Below the pieces are notes generated by a model, which ran no database searches, was not told where the DNA came from, and saw only the letters and a list, made by a program, of their open reading frames with translations. From assembly GCA_029204225.1 (NCBI GenBank), contig CM055098.1, forward strand, positions 18,073,303 through 18,137,302: a stretch of DNA of 64,000 nt. Direction: 5' to 3'. The stretch comes from Diphasiastrum complanatum. Its lineage: Eukaryota; Streptophyta; Lycopodiopsida; Lycopodiales; Lycopodiaceae. Positions 54,013 through 63,740 of the stretch are shown here, piece by piece (position 1 is the first letter of the stretch; every line of letters starts with the position of its first letter). The position numbers and the translations under genes are program-made.

Positions 54013-54904
54013 CAGTGAACCTTGGATAAATGTTAGGCCTCGGGAGTAGTAGAAACATAACTAATATAGAGGGTTAACACTATAACAAATATACAGGGTG
54101 AAAAAAAAATTAACATATTCGAAAGGAACATATATGCATCAAATCAGATTAAAAATGTGAACATTTATGGCAAGAATGAAACAAAAATGTGGCTCTGTTC
54201 AAGATTATGGCTTTGTATGTCCTTCTGTGTGCTGCATTTGTTGAGGAGCACCAACAAAGCTGTAGTGAAATCTTTGAAGAGCTGAAACGATGGAGCACCA
54301 GCTGTGATGGAAGGAATCACTGCTTGAAATCATGAGCTGGACATGTGTCGTAGCTGAAAACATTTGATGAGCTTGGTGGACTACTGAAAATCTCTGATGA
54401 GTGCTAAAAATGTGTTTGATGAGCTGTTAAGCGTAGTGATGGCGCTGAAAATGTGTTTGATGAGCCGATGAGCTGTAGCCTATTGAGCGTGGTTATGGCG
54501 GGCAGGGCTTTGATGAGGCATGGTGATGGCGGGAAGGGCTTTGATGAGGTGTGTATGGGAGGGAGCCTTTCGAGAATGGGAGCCTATGAAAAGATTGTGA
54601 ATGGGAGGGGACCCTTTCGAGAATGGGAGCCTTTTAAGAATGGTGGAAGGGATTGCCCTAAATTTGGACTAGAGGCATGCCCTAAAAAATGTTGGTCTGA
54701 CCCTAAATGTGGGCTGGTGGGCTAGGAGAATGCCCTTTGTACTGTAAAATAACATATAAAGAGGTAAATTCTTCAAGGAACCGTAAATTAATTTAACAAC
54801 TAACAATTAACACTTCTCCTATGTAAAATCACTGGGAGTAGCAAAAATTTAGCTAATACACAAGGTTAACATATAAAGAGGTAACATTTATCCAGGGTTC
54901 ACTG
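54013..54904. mobile_element. Pogo/Emigrant-like non-autonomous DNA transposon
   Basis: Left end CAGTGAACCTTGGATAAATG and right end (reverse complement) CAGTGAACCCTGGATAAATG are terminal inverted repeats, each next to a TA dinucleotide (54,011-54,012 and 54,905-54,906), the target duplication of Tc1/mariner-pogo elements. The ends resemble those of plant Emigrant/Lemi1 elements (CAGTAAAACCTCTATAAATT). 892 bp, no transposase. Subterminal GGGAGTAG..CTAATA..GGTTAAC blocks occur at both ends, and the interior is filled with short tandem repeats (54,240-54,720). Confidence 0.75.
54240..54720 (+). repeat. Nested short repeats inside the DNA transposon
   Basis: GAAAATGTGTTTGATGAGC occurs twice in one variant each side of 54,420-54,460; GATGGCGGGAAGGGCTTTGA-type units at 54,493 and 54,523; GGAGCCTTTCGAGAATGGGA-type units at 54,553, 54,607 and 54,627. 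Confidence 0.75.
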
Positions 54905-54906
54905 TA

Positions 54907-56249
54907 TCATCAGGAATTTTGTTAATAAGAGTTAGATGGTTGGAAAACTTGTGATGTGGAGTTATTCACTTCAAAGATTTCCCAGATATGTTATTTACTC
55001 ATGAGAAATAGAGTTCTTTTGTAGCTGAGTTGCAAGATTCTCAGTGAATTATGTGAGTCACATATGCAGATTGTGGATATCTGTCAGTTTATAGCCTATG
55101 TTTATGTATAGGAACATAGTTGGATAAGTTGGTTGTGTACATCTTAATCTTGTGGATCTACTATGTGTTTCCTATGTACTGAGTTTATATCGTATACTTA
55201 AACTAGTAAGAGTGCATGGACATATGAACAAGTAATGTGTGGAACAATTACTTGTAGGTTAATGTCTCTTTTTGTGGAAAGGATAATTCATTAACTTATT
55301 TATGGTTTGGAAGAAGATCTAAATGTGGTGTTATACATGTATAATTGAGACCGTACCTAGACATTTAAGTCTAATTAATGTCAAGGATAACCACTAATTT
55401 CACTTGGAATTTAGCAGAATTTTATAATCTCTAGATGTGGTTCTTGGTGATTGTGTAAAGTTTATTATTTGTTAAAGACAAATGTCATATTGGTCTTTAA
55501 TCACTAGGTTGATTGTAGATTGGAACTCATAATCTGGTTAAGGATCGAGATGGAAGAATATTCTTGGAATCCAATAATTTTCCTTGTGGAAAAGATTTCA
55601 GAATGTTTCTTATATTTCCTGAGTGGTATGTTATGCATATACTCCAGTATCTCTAAATGATTAAGTATGGGTTTAGAATCTGAGAGATTATGATTGACGA
55701 ATCATAAGACTCTAAATGTTTATGATTGACGAATCATCAATTGATACTTAAAGGTCATTAGATGATTATATGGAAAATATGATGATTCTTAAGATGATGA
55801 GTAATTCTTGATCAATTAGTGGAGTTAAAATTTAGATTTGTTATTTGAACTCTAAATTTGTATACAAATTTGAGATTGTTTGGATCTCACAGGCATTTTC
55901 ATTAAGTAATTGTTTACTTATGAGAAATTTGCTTACCTTTACAGATTGTAGTCAAGGAATGCTAGTTACTGTTTTTCAACCTAAAATCTCCGGTTAATTA
56001 GGACAGTTAAGTCTATCAAGATTGAATGGTTGCTATTTTCTGGCATATGATGCTAGAGATAGAGCACTTATCTCAGAAGAGTATATGCAGTACTCCAAGA
56101 CTGAGTTGAAGTCATTTTTATCTTGATGGATCTCCTAAGAGATTTTGGTGGGATGATTTTTGTACCAAGAAGCATTTATGATAGGTCTACAAGTAATTGT
56201 GGATAGTCTTGGACTATAATTGTTTTGGATCTTTAACTTTTGAACATTG
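54907..56249. other. No recognisable gene
   Basis: AT-rich. GATTGACGAATCAT occurs twice near 55,691 and 55,722. No domain. Confidence 0.4.
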
Positions 56250-56460
56250 ATTTCCAATGTAAGGTGAGGACTCACCCAGTGATTCATGTAAATTGAGGTA
56301 CATGAAGGTGATGTTATTAGATTGGAGAGAATCAAACCCAATAGGGAAATCTATCTTCTAATGTACTTCTAAAAGGTCGATATAGTATTTCAATGTAGAG
56401 ACAGATAATTTGAGAATTATTCCATCTCTAAATACTTATTTGATATTGAAGTCAGACTAA
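56250..56460 (+). pseudogene. Gypsy integrase tail scrap, copy 1
   Basis: Degraded plus-strand reading THPVIHVN, then LSSNVLLKG and an RQIIENYSISKYLF block. Same pattern as the copy at 56,530, so probably an ancient tandem duplicate or two elements' tails. Recognisable only by comparison with gypsy HPVFHVS..D..LR..I..VKV. Confidence 0.5.
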
Positions 56461-56529
56461 AGATTGATTTTCAAGGTAATTGTGAAAGTTAAATGATTGA
56501 TTTGTTAGCTTTTAAACTTAATTTCCAGG

Positions 56530-56770
56530 TTTGGTCGACTGCTCATCCGATGTATCATGTAAATTTACTTTATATGATGATGACAGTTTGATGTATTGGA
56601 AATTTTTTCCATTTGAAAGATTTATCGCTCAATGTACCTTTGGAGCATGAATGAGTAATCAGGATCAGAGACAAACAATTGAGAAATTGTTCTATCTCTG
56701 TGTGCTTGCTTAGGTTGGTTGGTCAAATTGAGGATAATGATTCATGGGAAGAGTTATTTGCTGATCCTTA
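56530..56770 (+). pseudogene. Gypsy integrase tail scrap, copy 2
   Basis: Plus-strand reading AHPMYHVNLL, LSLNVPLEHE, RIRDKQLRNCSISVCLLRLV, DSWEELFADPY: the end of plant gypsy pol (HPVFHVS, then the LR..I..VKV..W and EATWE parts). One stop interrupts it. Confidence 0.6.
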
Positions 56771-57164
56771 CAATCAACGTTCTCTCCTTCTCTAATTGTG
56801 CCAAATCCGTATGACATAAGAAATTCCCAGGAACGGAAAACTCGAGAGAGTGGGGGTTCACTCTTGATTTCTAACATAACCAAACAACAACTTTGTCAAT
56901 CTTAGCATGCAAATAAGAGAAAGCAATATAAAATTGCTTTAGTTCCTCCTTAGAACTGGATTGAGGATAGTCTTTCAACACTTGTTCCCAAGAGGAGCAA
57001 TTTAGCCTAATCATCATTTGCTCCTGCATCCTCATATATGTTTTATCCCTACAACTCAAAGATGATTGTTAAAATAAACATGATTGTTAAAATAAACAAA
57101 TCAAACCCGAAAAGAAGAAACTTAAAAAGTTCACATTGATATTAAGCTATAAATCAAGTCAGAT

Positions 57165-57290
57165 GATACCAAAGAACGATACCACGTATCGATTTGAGGT
57201 ATCACGTGTCATGTAGATACGAGCAAATGATATCAGGTATCGATTTGCCGTATCATTTTGGCAAATGATACGTGGGATTGATATAAACTT
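57165..57290. repeat. GATAC/GTATC dyad array, left block
   Basis: Degenerate units built from GATACCACGTATCGATTTG, GGTATCA, AAATGATAT and the near-palindrome TCATTTTGGCAAATGA. The reverse complement of this block matches part of the right block (TCATTTGCCAAAATGATA, then GGCAAATCGATAC). Confidence 0.75.
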
Positions 57291-57396
57291 ACTGCTCAAA
57301 CACATTGGCCATTTTCTCCAATGACTAATGCAAGTACTTCACATGAGAAAGAATCGAGAGAATAATTTTTTCATGCTTGATGCCTTGCATAGATCT

Positions 57397-58660
57397 CTAG
57401 TATGTAATTTTCATATCATCCGACAGTGTTTTGATGGACACGACCATTGTTCTATCCTTCTTATGCAGCACAATTGAGGAATCATCTTTAGTTTTCGCTT
57501 GCCTTTGCCCCTTGATCTCGTGGTTCTCCCACAAGGTAAACTGTAGATCCCAAGTAGTACCAGCTTTGAAAGCAAGTTGGAACAATTGCTCATACTTTCT
57601 TTGAAACCTCAGAAACTTTCATCTCATGAAAAACCAATCCAGTCTTCATACTAGATTCTCAACTCGGGGCTGATGCGATCATGTGCCTTCAAGAAATCAA
57701 GATCCTCTATACAAAGAACATCCCAAGGTGATAATCATTATCGTTATTATGGTCCCATGCTAGCAGTTTGTCCCTCTCCTCTATCAAACCAACATAGATT
57801 TTGCACTCAACAGTTTTAAAATATGGCAAGTCCAGGTATTCTCACACTAGTTGTCTTCTCGCCTATATAGAATGCTAGCCACTAATTACAAAATATCTAT
57901 GCTCGTTGATTATGCTATTTTTGAATGAGGATTTTCGTGAGCATTCTGCAGGACCAACCATTACAATAAATGGGAGGACATTTGCTAATGGATTAATCTT
58001 CATCTTGAACTTCAAATTATGTACATGCAGATCATGAGGTTCTTTGACTTCCAGTGGCCTACTACCAGTCACGGGATCAATTGGTGGCCTTTCAAGTTGC
58101 TTAATATGTAGCACCATGGTCTTTGAGCTAACTAACCTTTCATTTTTTATTCTTTCTCGAATCAAGTTCTATTGTGAATTTAATGCCCCAATGCCGAGAC
58201 CTGCCCAACAAACTTGCGGTGCATCAACGTCCTGGCTCAATCCAACAACATCCTCCATAGGACCCTTACCTTTAGGAGCATTTCTCCACACAAAAAAATA
58301 ACTCCGAGAAACACAACTCCCCCAATGATCCCTTGTTCTCGGTCTTGAATAGAATTTTTGAAGCATTGTCCTCATCATAGTAAATATCCTTGATCTATCC
58401 AAGCATCTTTGGCTCTCCAAAAACATCCGATCCCTTTGTCCGTGACATAACCATGCAAAGTTTGTCACATTTTAACATCACATACCACAAATACGCCTTG
58501 TATGAATGAAAAGTAATTTGTTCCTCATGGATATCCTCAGCGGTTGTCCTCTCAGTTGGCGGAGGCTCATGGGTGATAGAGACCTTTGAAGGTGATTCTC
58601 CTTCACCAAGCGATTGACCCCTTCTACTTTTCTTATAGATTACTTTAGGTGTTATGAATC
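57397..58660 (-). pseudogene. Unrecognised degenerate minus-strand gene
   Basis: Several minus-strand frames read as protein: a Ser/Pro/Glu segment near 58,520-58,640 (SRRGQSLGEGESPSKVSITH), then a YFFVWRNAPKGKGPM piece, then ERPPIDPVTGSRPLEVKEPH and LQFTLWENHEIKGQ at the end. Frameshifts and stops separate them. I do not recognise a family. Its position between two arrays of the same dyad repeat suggests a transposon cargo or its transposase. Confidence 0.35.
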
Positions 58661-58864
58661 CATCCGAAACCTTAAATTTGATCTTTTGTGTGGTTTGTTA
58701 TGACAAAAAGGAGAAAATAATCTTAGTTTCAAAATAGTGATTAAAATGTTAGGTTGTATCAGATATTCTAGTGAGTTGAATTGAAATATAAAACATTGTA
58801 AGATTTTTGCGGATATATCACCAGAAAGTTCATCAAAAATCATAAAAATGTGTTAATAAACCAA

Positions 58865-59530
58865 CCAGTTGTGGTATCATTCTATGGTCTCATTTTACAA
58901 ATTAATATGAGAAATTGATTCTCGGTATTGATTTCCCATATCATTTGTCAAAATTAATACCACAAAGCGATACTGTGTATCAATTTGATGTATCAAATTT
59001 ACATAATTATACTGAAGATAGATATCGGGCATTGATTTCTTGTATCACTTTCATCCTTGATACCGCAAAGTGATATCACGTACTAATCTCATGTATCGTT
59101 CCTATTCAGATTTTGATATCCTATATCATAATTACTAGTTGAGAAGGTTATTTATCAATTTTGGTAGGTCGAAGTAACATATGATACGACAAATCGATAC
59201 CGCGTATTGACATACATGTCATTTGCCAAAATGATATGGCAAATTGATACTCAGTTATGTTTTCTCGTATCACCCTAACCCGTGATACCTTAAATCAATA
59301 TGATGTATCGTTCTCTAGTATCATCTTACCTAATTTATATGTAAGAGTTAGTTTAGAACCTATTATAGAATTTTATCACGAGATAGATACTTTATATATG
59401 ACACCATGTATAATATCAGAGGATCATTTTTGACAAATGATATGGGGTGTTGATACCCAATATCGATCTACAATATCACAAGCAATATATGATACGTGAG
59501 AACGATATCACATATTGATCTCTTATAAAT
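58865..59530. repeat. GATAC/GTATC dyad array, right block
   Basis: About 10-12 degenerate units of the same kind as 57,165-57,290, e.g. GATACGACAAATCGATACCG, CATTTGCCAAAATGATATGG and AATTGATAC. Units are imperfect palindromes, so orientation is hard to define. Confidence 0.75.
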
Positions 59531-60229
59531 AATTTATCTCACAAAAATAAAAATTTAACGCAATTTTCAATTATTCTACCTAGATTTAAAATACAAAAAT
59601 TCAGCCATTCATGAATATGAATGTTTTGCAATCTAAAGCTATCAAAAATAATAAAAGAATCTTTTAAGAATCATTAAATTTAACGACATTGATGATGACG
59701 AGAATGATGCTGAAGTCTATGACAATGTTTGGAAGTCTCTAAGAGGAGGTAAGGGATTTCATGATGATCGAAGATTTTCAAGCTATGGTTGTAGGAGGTG
59801 ATTTTTTTTATTGTTGTCATTTCAACTAAAGGATACACTTCACATGTTGCAGTAATGGTTGCATAAAAAAGTTTGGAATTTCTAGATTAAAGTCCTTAAG
59901 ATCTTATTACCTAAGTCTTAATTAAGAAGAAGAGGTCTATCTTACATCTGCATTGAAGCCGGACATTGAAGATCAAATCGAGTATAGCTTGGGACATTAC
60001 ATTGTTTGTAGAAGTGCATTCGATTATGTTCATTCTATTGGAAATTCAAGATTGGGCAGGTTGCATGAGAGGCTTTAAAAAAATGCTTCTATTTACAATC
60101 CTCGATAGAATCGTATGGTTGGTTTAATTGAAAATTTATCAATATTTTGGATGGAGAGCTATTTTAGCTCTCACACCGAGATTATGCCAACTACTGGTAG
60201 GTGGCACCCGATGAACAATTTGATAAGGT
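59531..60229. other. No recognisable gene
   Basis: AT-rich. From 59,900 weak plus-strand coding-like reading (TSALKPDIEDQIEYSLGHYI) precedes the next ORF. Confidence 0.35.
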
Positions 60230-60544
60230 GTGAGGTGTCCAATATCTATAGGATGGAAATGGTTTGTGGAAATTAGCAATTTACTAGCTATAGTCATTTC
60301 ACCAGGCTTTGGAAACACTATTCGTGGAGACGAGCAATTTACTAGCTATAGTCATTTCACCAGGCTTTGGAAACACTATTTTAACAACATATTTATCCCA
60401 AGGAAAGTGAGGATGGGAGTATGCACTATATGCGCATCTCTCACAGTTCAAAGACCTAATGTGAAGTCTAGTATAGATAAAGGTATTGATAGTAAAATTT
60501 TGCAATGTGTTTTGATTGTGAATGCTCTTGTTTCTTTGAGGTGA
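60230..60544 (+). pseudogene. Unrecognised ORF with an exact 58 bp tandem duplication
   Basis: 104 codons. Bases 60,274-60,322 recur 58 bases downstream without change (AGCAATTTACTAGCTATAGT to CTTTGGAAACACTATT). 58 is not a multiple of 3, so the duplication shifts the frame: the second copy is translated differently. The end (HYFNNIFIPRKVRMGVCTIC) has a CxxC typical of a DNA-binding or transposase zinc site. Family not assigned. Confidence 0.4.
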
Positions 60545-60675
60545 CTTTTGGAATTTTTAAATAGGTAGGTGAATGAAGACCCTTAGAGTGCATCGAGAAC
60601 AACAAGCTAAAGAAAGAGCAAAGTTAACAAAGCACAGAAAAAAAATGTCTGAAGTATAATGAGAAGTATGTTGGA

Positions 60676-60862
60676 ATTCGGCAGGATCCCGTGTTCCATT
60701 TATTAACTAAACACATACTTGTATCACCACATCATTGATCTAATAAACTAATTAGAGATAAAAGTTGAGTACATTAGACCCCCCGACATGGTGGCAAATA
60801 ATTTGATCAAGCCCTTGGAAAAGACATTGTTTGAGAAGCACATAAAAGCAATGAGAGTCAGA
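60676..60862 (+). pseudogene. Copia RNase H tail scrap
   Basis: Plus strand: QDPVFHLLTKHILVSPHH (the NPVFHARTKHIE strand) and, after a frameshift, VANNLIKPLEKTLFEKHIKA (the VADxxTKPL end of copia pol). No LTR follows that I can recognise. Confidence 0.65.
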
Positions 60863-61406
60863 TAAGAAAGGGTGTCGGGTTCAAGAGGTGTTGGAAGAGG
60901 TGAATGTGACCACCCTTTCAACAAATGAAAGAGGCCCACAAATGTAATCGCAAACAAAGGCACGAAAGAGGCCCTCAATCAAATTAGCTGCTTAAGGGAA
61001 CCCCTAAAGAGCCTACAAACGAAGCCGTTGCGAGAGCTTGCGGAAGGCCCCGAAAGAAATCACAACGTAATGACTTGCAGGCCCTTGAGGAATTACGTGT
61101 TGGGACCGTAACCCAAAGGGGACCGCAACAGATGGCTCGTAGACATACTCATGTACGGATTGACATTCTTGATGGCCATTGTAGTAACTGGTAACAGAGG
61201 AAAAAATACTACTGTTAAATGCAGACAATGGGTAGTAAATAAGACTAATTTCATTAGCGTAGTCGTTGTGATTGACACTGCTATCTATAGCTGACAAAAG
61301 TTAGACAAGAGAGAGGGAGAAAGTACAGAGAAATGAGATGACCTGACCAGATGCATGTACTAAAAGAGCTGGTTTTGCTCTAAACTATATACAGAGCAGC
61401 GTAGAC
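60863..61406. other. No recognisable feature
   Basis: Mixed composition, no domain in either strand. Confidence 0.4.
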
Positions 61407-61682
61407 CGTTGCCAGGATAGTTTGTGAAGCCACACATAGGAGGCTTGTGCGCCTGCCTACCTATGTGAAGTTGCCTAAGCGCATGTTTGTTCTCCATCAT
61501 TGTCCCATAAGCAGTAAGGGTCCTTGGGTTCCTCTCCATATAAGAAGTTGTTGCACATTATCTCATGTCCCCTGGTACCAGCTTGGGGTCAGGCAAATTA
61601 GCGGGTGGCTAGGCGGTTGGGGATGGGATACCAACGCATGGCCCGCACTCGTGCACATGACCAATGGGCTAAGTTTACAACA
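61407..61682 (+). repeat. TRIM LTR copy 1
   Basis: 276 bp. Agrees with copy 3 in its first two thirds (CATGTTTGTTCTCCATCA, CAGTAAGGGTCCTTGGGTTC, CCCCTGGTACCAGC) but has an unrelated 60 bp (61,607-61,665) where copy 3 has the rRNA-like segment. Confidence 0.85.
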
Positions 61683-61794
61683 TGGTATTAGAACGGGGTC
61701 ATTTGCTTGTGCTTGCTTGAGTGGGGGTGTTGGCAGAATAGTTTGTGAAGCCACGCACAGTGGGGTCATTTGCTTGTGCTTGCTTGAGTGGGGG

Positions 61795-62127
61795 TGTTGG
61801 CAGAATAGTTTGTGAAGCCACGCACAGTGCGCCTGCCTGCCTACGTGAAGGTGCCTAAGCACATGTTTGTTCTCCATCAGTATCCCATAAGCAGTAAGGG
61901 TCCTTGGGTTCCTCCATATAAAACTTGGGTTGCACATTGTCTCCTGTCCCCTGGTACCAGCCCTTTTGGGGTCAGGTAGATAAGCGGGTTTTATCAGGTA
62001 AAGCGAATGATTAGAGGCATCTGGGGTAAAGTGACCTATTCTCAAACTTTAAATAGGTAAGATGTCGGTGTTGCTCCGTTGAACCCCGACTTGAAATGGG
62101 AGCTCCAAGTGGGCCAAGTTTACAGCA
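61795..62127 (+). repeat. TRIM LTR copy 3 carrying rRNA-like sequence
   Basis: 333 bp, complete, followed by a perfect TGGTATCAGAGC. Its last third is the 25S-like segment 61,997-62,116. Confidence 0.85.
61997..62116 (+). other. 25S rRNA-derived segment within a TRIM LTR
   Basis: Reads GGTAAAGCGAATGATTAGAG, GCAT, then GACCTATTCTCAAACTTTAA, ATAGGTA, and at the end GGAGCTCCAAGTGGGCCA, in the same order as a conserved part of plant 25S rRNA (GTAAAGCGAATGATTAGAGG .. CGACCTATTCTCAAACTTTA .. GAGAGCTCCAAGTGGGCCA). The middle is shortened. I recall the rRNA text from general knowledge; an alignment was not run. Confidence 0.85.
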
Positions 62128-62301
62128 TGGTATCAGAGCGGGGTCATTTGCCTATGCTTGCTTGAGTGGGGTTGTTGGCAGGATAGTTTGTCAAGCCACG
62201 CATAGTAGGCTTGTGCGCCTGCCTGCCTGCCTGACCCAAGGATGTGAGCCCGAGGGCCCAAGGCCTTGAAACGGGGAAGGCCCGAGGGCGGGGCCTTCTC
62301 C

Positions 62302-62684
62302 CACGTAAAGCACGTAAAAAAATTTCAGCCTTCTAAATTTTTTACAATAATCTTCTGGAATTTTCAGTTTTAACATCAGATTTTTTACAGCTACTTTTGC
62401 AGAAGTCACTGATTTTTTACAGTAGTTTTTTTTAAAATGCGTAAACTTTTCTTACATAAGGTACTAATTTTTTGATTACAATAAGTGAAATTTTTTACAT
62501 TAGGTAACAAGTTTTTACTGTTGGTAAAAACATCTGTCATTTTTACCTCTGGTAATACATTTTTTTAAGAGGAACCTTACCGAGTGTAATGTTCCTCTGA
62601 TGTGTGAAGTTGCTACAGCTGTCATATTCTTCCAATTAAGGTTACCTCAAAATACATAGGAAATTTTTTGAGAGTGCTTTACGT
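62302..62684. mobile_element. Candidate MITE with about 24 bp terminal inverted repeats
   Basis: Left CACGTAAAGCACGTAAAAAA and right (reverse complement) CACGTAAAGCACTCTCAAAA are inverted repeats about 380 bp apart. The interior is T-rich with TTTTTTACA repeated at least five times on the plus strand. A target duplication is not clear. Confidence 0.5.
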
Positions 62685-63085
62685 GTACGTAGGTAACTTA
62701 TGTTCTCTAACCATTAGCGTTGTACATGAAGGTCGGATCACAACTCCAATCCCTGTTATAAAATCTGTGTTATGCAGGACAAATTAGAGAGACCACTTCA
62801 GTAATTAAGGATTTTCAGTAAAACAACTAGGGGGTTAGAAACCATCAAAGTGAAATTCATAATCAGCTTACCAGATTGTAAAGGAATATCTAGAGCTCTT
62901 AAAGTTTCTGAGCCCAGAGAACAATTCAGACAAAGGATTTTTAGTGCTCACTGTTGCCCTTAAGGTGCTGTTTATTGAATAGAGCTACAATGGCATTCTC
63001 ACATTAAGAAGTAGTGTTTGGGTCCAGGTGACAAACACAAAGCAATTGTCACTGTAGTGAATGTAGATTGTACTTTATGGACTAC
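62685..63085. other. No recognisable feature
   Basis: No coding signal on either strand. Confidence 0.4.
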
Positions 63086-63211
63086 GTAGCGGGCGTGAGC
63101 AGGCCCGCTACCGTGTGTAGCAGGCAGCCTTCACGCACCGAGCCGCCCTGTGGCGAGGTGCGTTGAAGGCTGCCTTTACAGAGTGTAGCAGGCCTACTCA
63201 CGGCCCGCTAC
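63086..63211. repeat. Long imperfect hairpin (126 bp)
   Basis: The arms GTAGCGGGCGTGAGCAGGCC and GGCCTACTCACGGCCCGCTAC pair, then a GCTACCGTGTGTA / TACAGAGTGTAGC section, then AGGCAGCCTTCACGCACC with GGTGCGTTGAAGGCTGCCT, leaving a loop of about 17 bases (GAGCCGCCCTGTGGCGA). GC-rich in an AT-rich setting. A foldback element or hairpin RNA gene are both possible. Confidence 0.8.
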
Positions 63212-63410
63212 CGGCGTAATTGAAGTTTTGGCCCTTTTGGCCCTTCAACAAAGCGATATGGCTGTGAACATCTGTGTTCAGAGACTATCAAAAGGGGCAC
63301 CTGTCCGTTACAAGCCCAAACATCAAATACGAATTGTCAACAATATTGAAGAGTATATGTCGTGTACCTCTGTTTTCAAGATATAGTAGCCGCATAAAAT
63401 TCTCCTTCAC

Positions 63411-63740
63411 CGACAACAGGGAAGACCGATTGAGTATTTTCTTTGTAAGCTTGCTCTAATATCTCAATGCAAATTTTATTCCTCAAATAGTCCTCCCTCG
63501 TCTCCATACGTCCATTGAGCTCAGAGTTTCTTGTTGATCTCTTTGAGATTTGAAGAGGAGTTAAGCCATCGGCTGTTAAATCTAGCGGGTTCGCTGCTTC
63601 TTCTAGGACCGATCCAATTATCTCAGGATCCCGGCGCATAGTTTCAACATGTAACACTCTGTAACCCCGTCTGTCCCTGCCGTTTATGTCTGCAACAGCC
63701 AGATCCATCAACTCTGCCGTGGTTTTTGAATCACAATAAC
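63411..63740 (-). CDS. NPR1-like gene, one internal exon (partial)
   Basis: Minus-strand exon: acceptor CTGCAG before 63,740 and a candidate donor TCG|GTGAAG at 63,411. Reads YCDSKTTAELMDLAVADING, RDRRGYRVLHVETMRRDPEI, then DLTADGLTPLQISKRSTR and NKICIEILEQAYKEN: the C-terminal ankyrin repeats and the start of the NPR1-like C-terminal region. In NPR1-like proteins these bind partners such as TGA bZIP factors in salicylate signalling; the BOP subgroup acts in development. The BTB exon should lie beyond 64,000. No downstream exon is recognised at lower coordinates, so either a long intron or a truncated copy. The frame is open, with conserved residues kept. Confidence 0.8.

Larger units (their letters stand above)
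61407..62235 (+). mobile_element. TRIM (terminal-repeat retrotransposon in miniature) tandem array
   Basis: LTR copies start TGTTGGCAGGATAGTTTGTG (degenerate in the first) at 61,407, 61,728, 61,795 and 62,173. Complete ones end ..AAGTTTACA(G)CA at 61,682 and 62,127. Each complete LTR is followed by a 45 bp internal domain that starts with a primer site (TGGTATTAGAAC, TGGTATCAGAGC) and ends in a purine tract (GAGTGGGG). 61,728-61,794 is a 67 bp unit (33 bp of LTR start plus a shortened internal domain) that is repeated. The last LTR is cut at about 62,235. No proteins are encoded; such elements depend on other copia machinery. Confidence 0.85.

Noticed and set aside
61563-62045. 160-codon minus-strand frame
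   Set aside because: Antisense through the TRIM array, built from the duplicated 67 bp unit.
61997-62116. A functional rRNA gene
   Set aside because: Only about 120 bases, internally shortened, and enclosed by LTR sequence.
61407-62235. Cassandra TRIM (5S rRNA-bearing)
   Set aside because: No 5S rRNA A-box/C-box text found in the LTRs; the rRNA-like part matches 25S rRNA instead.
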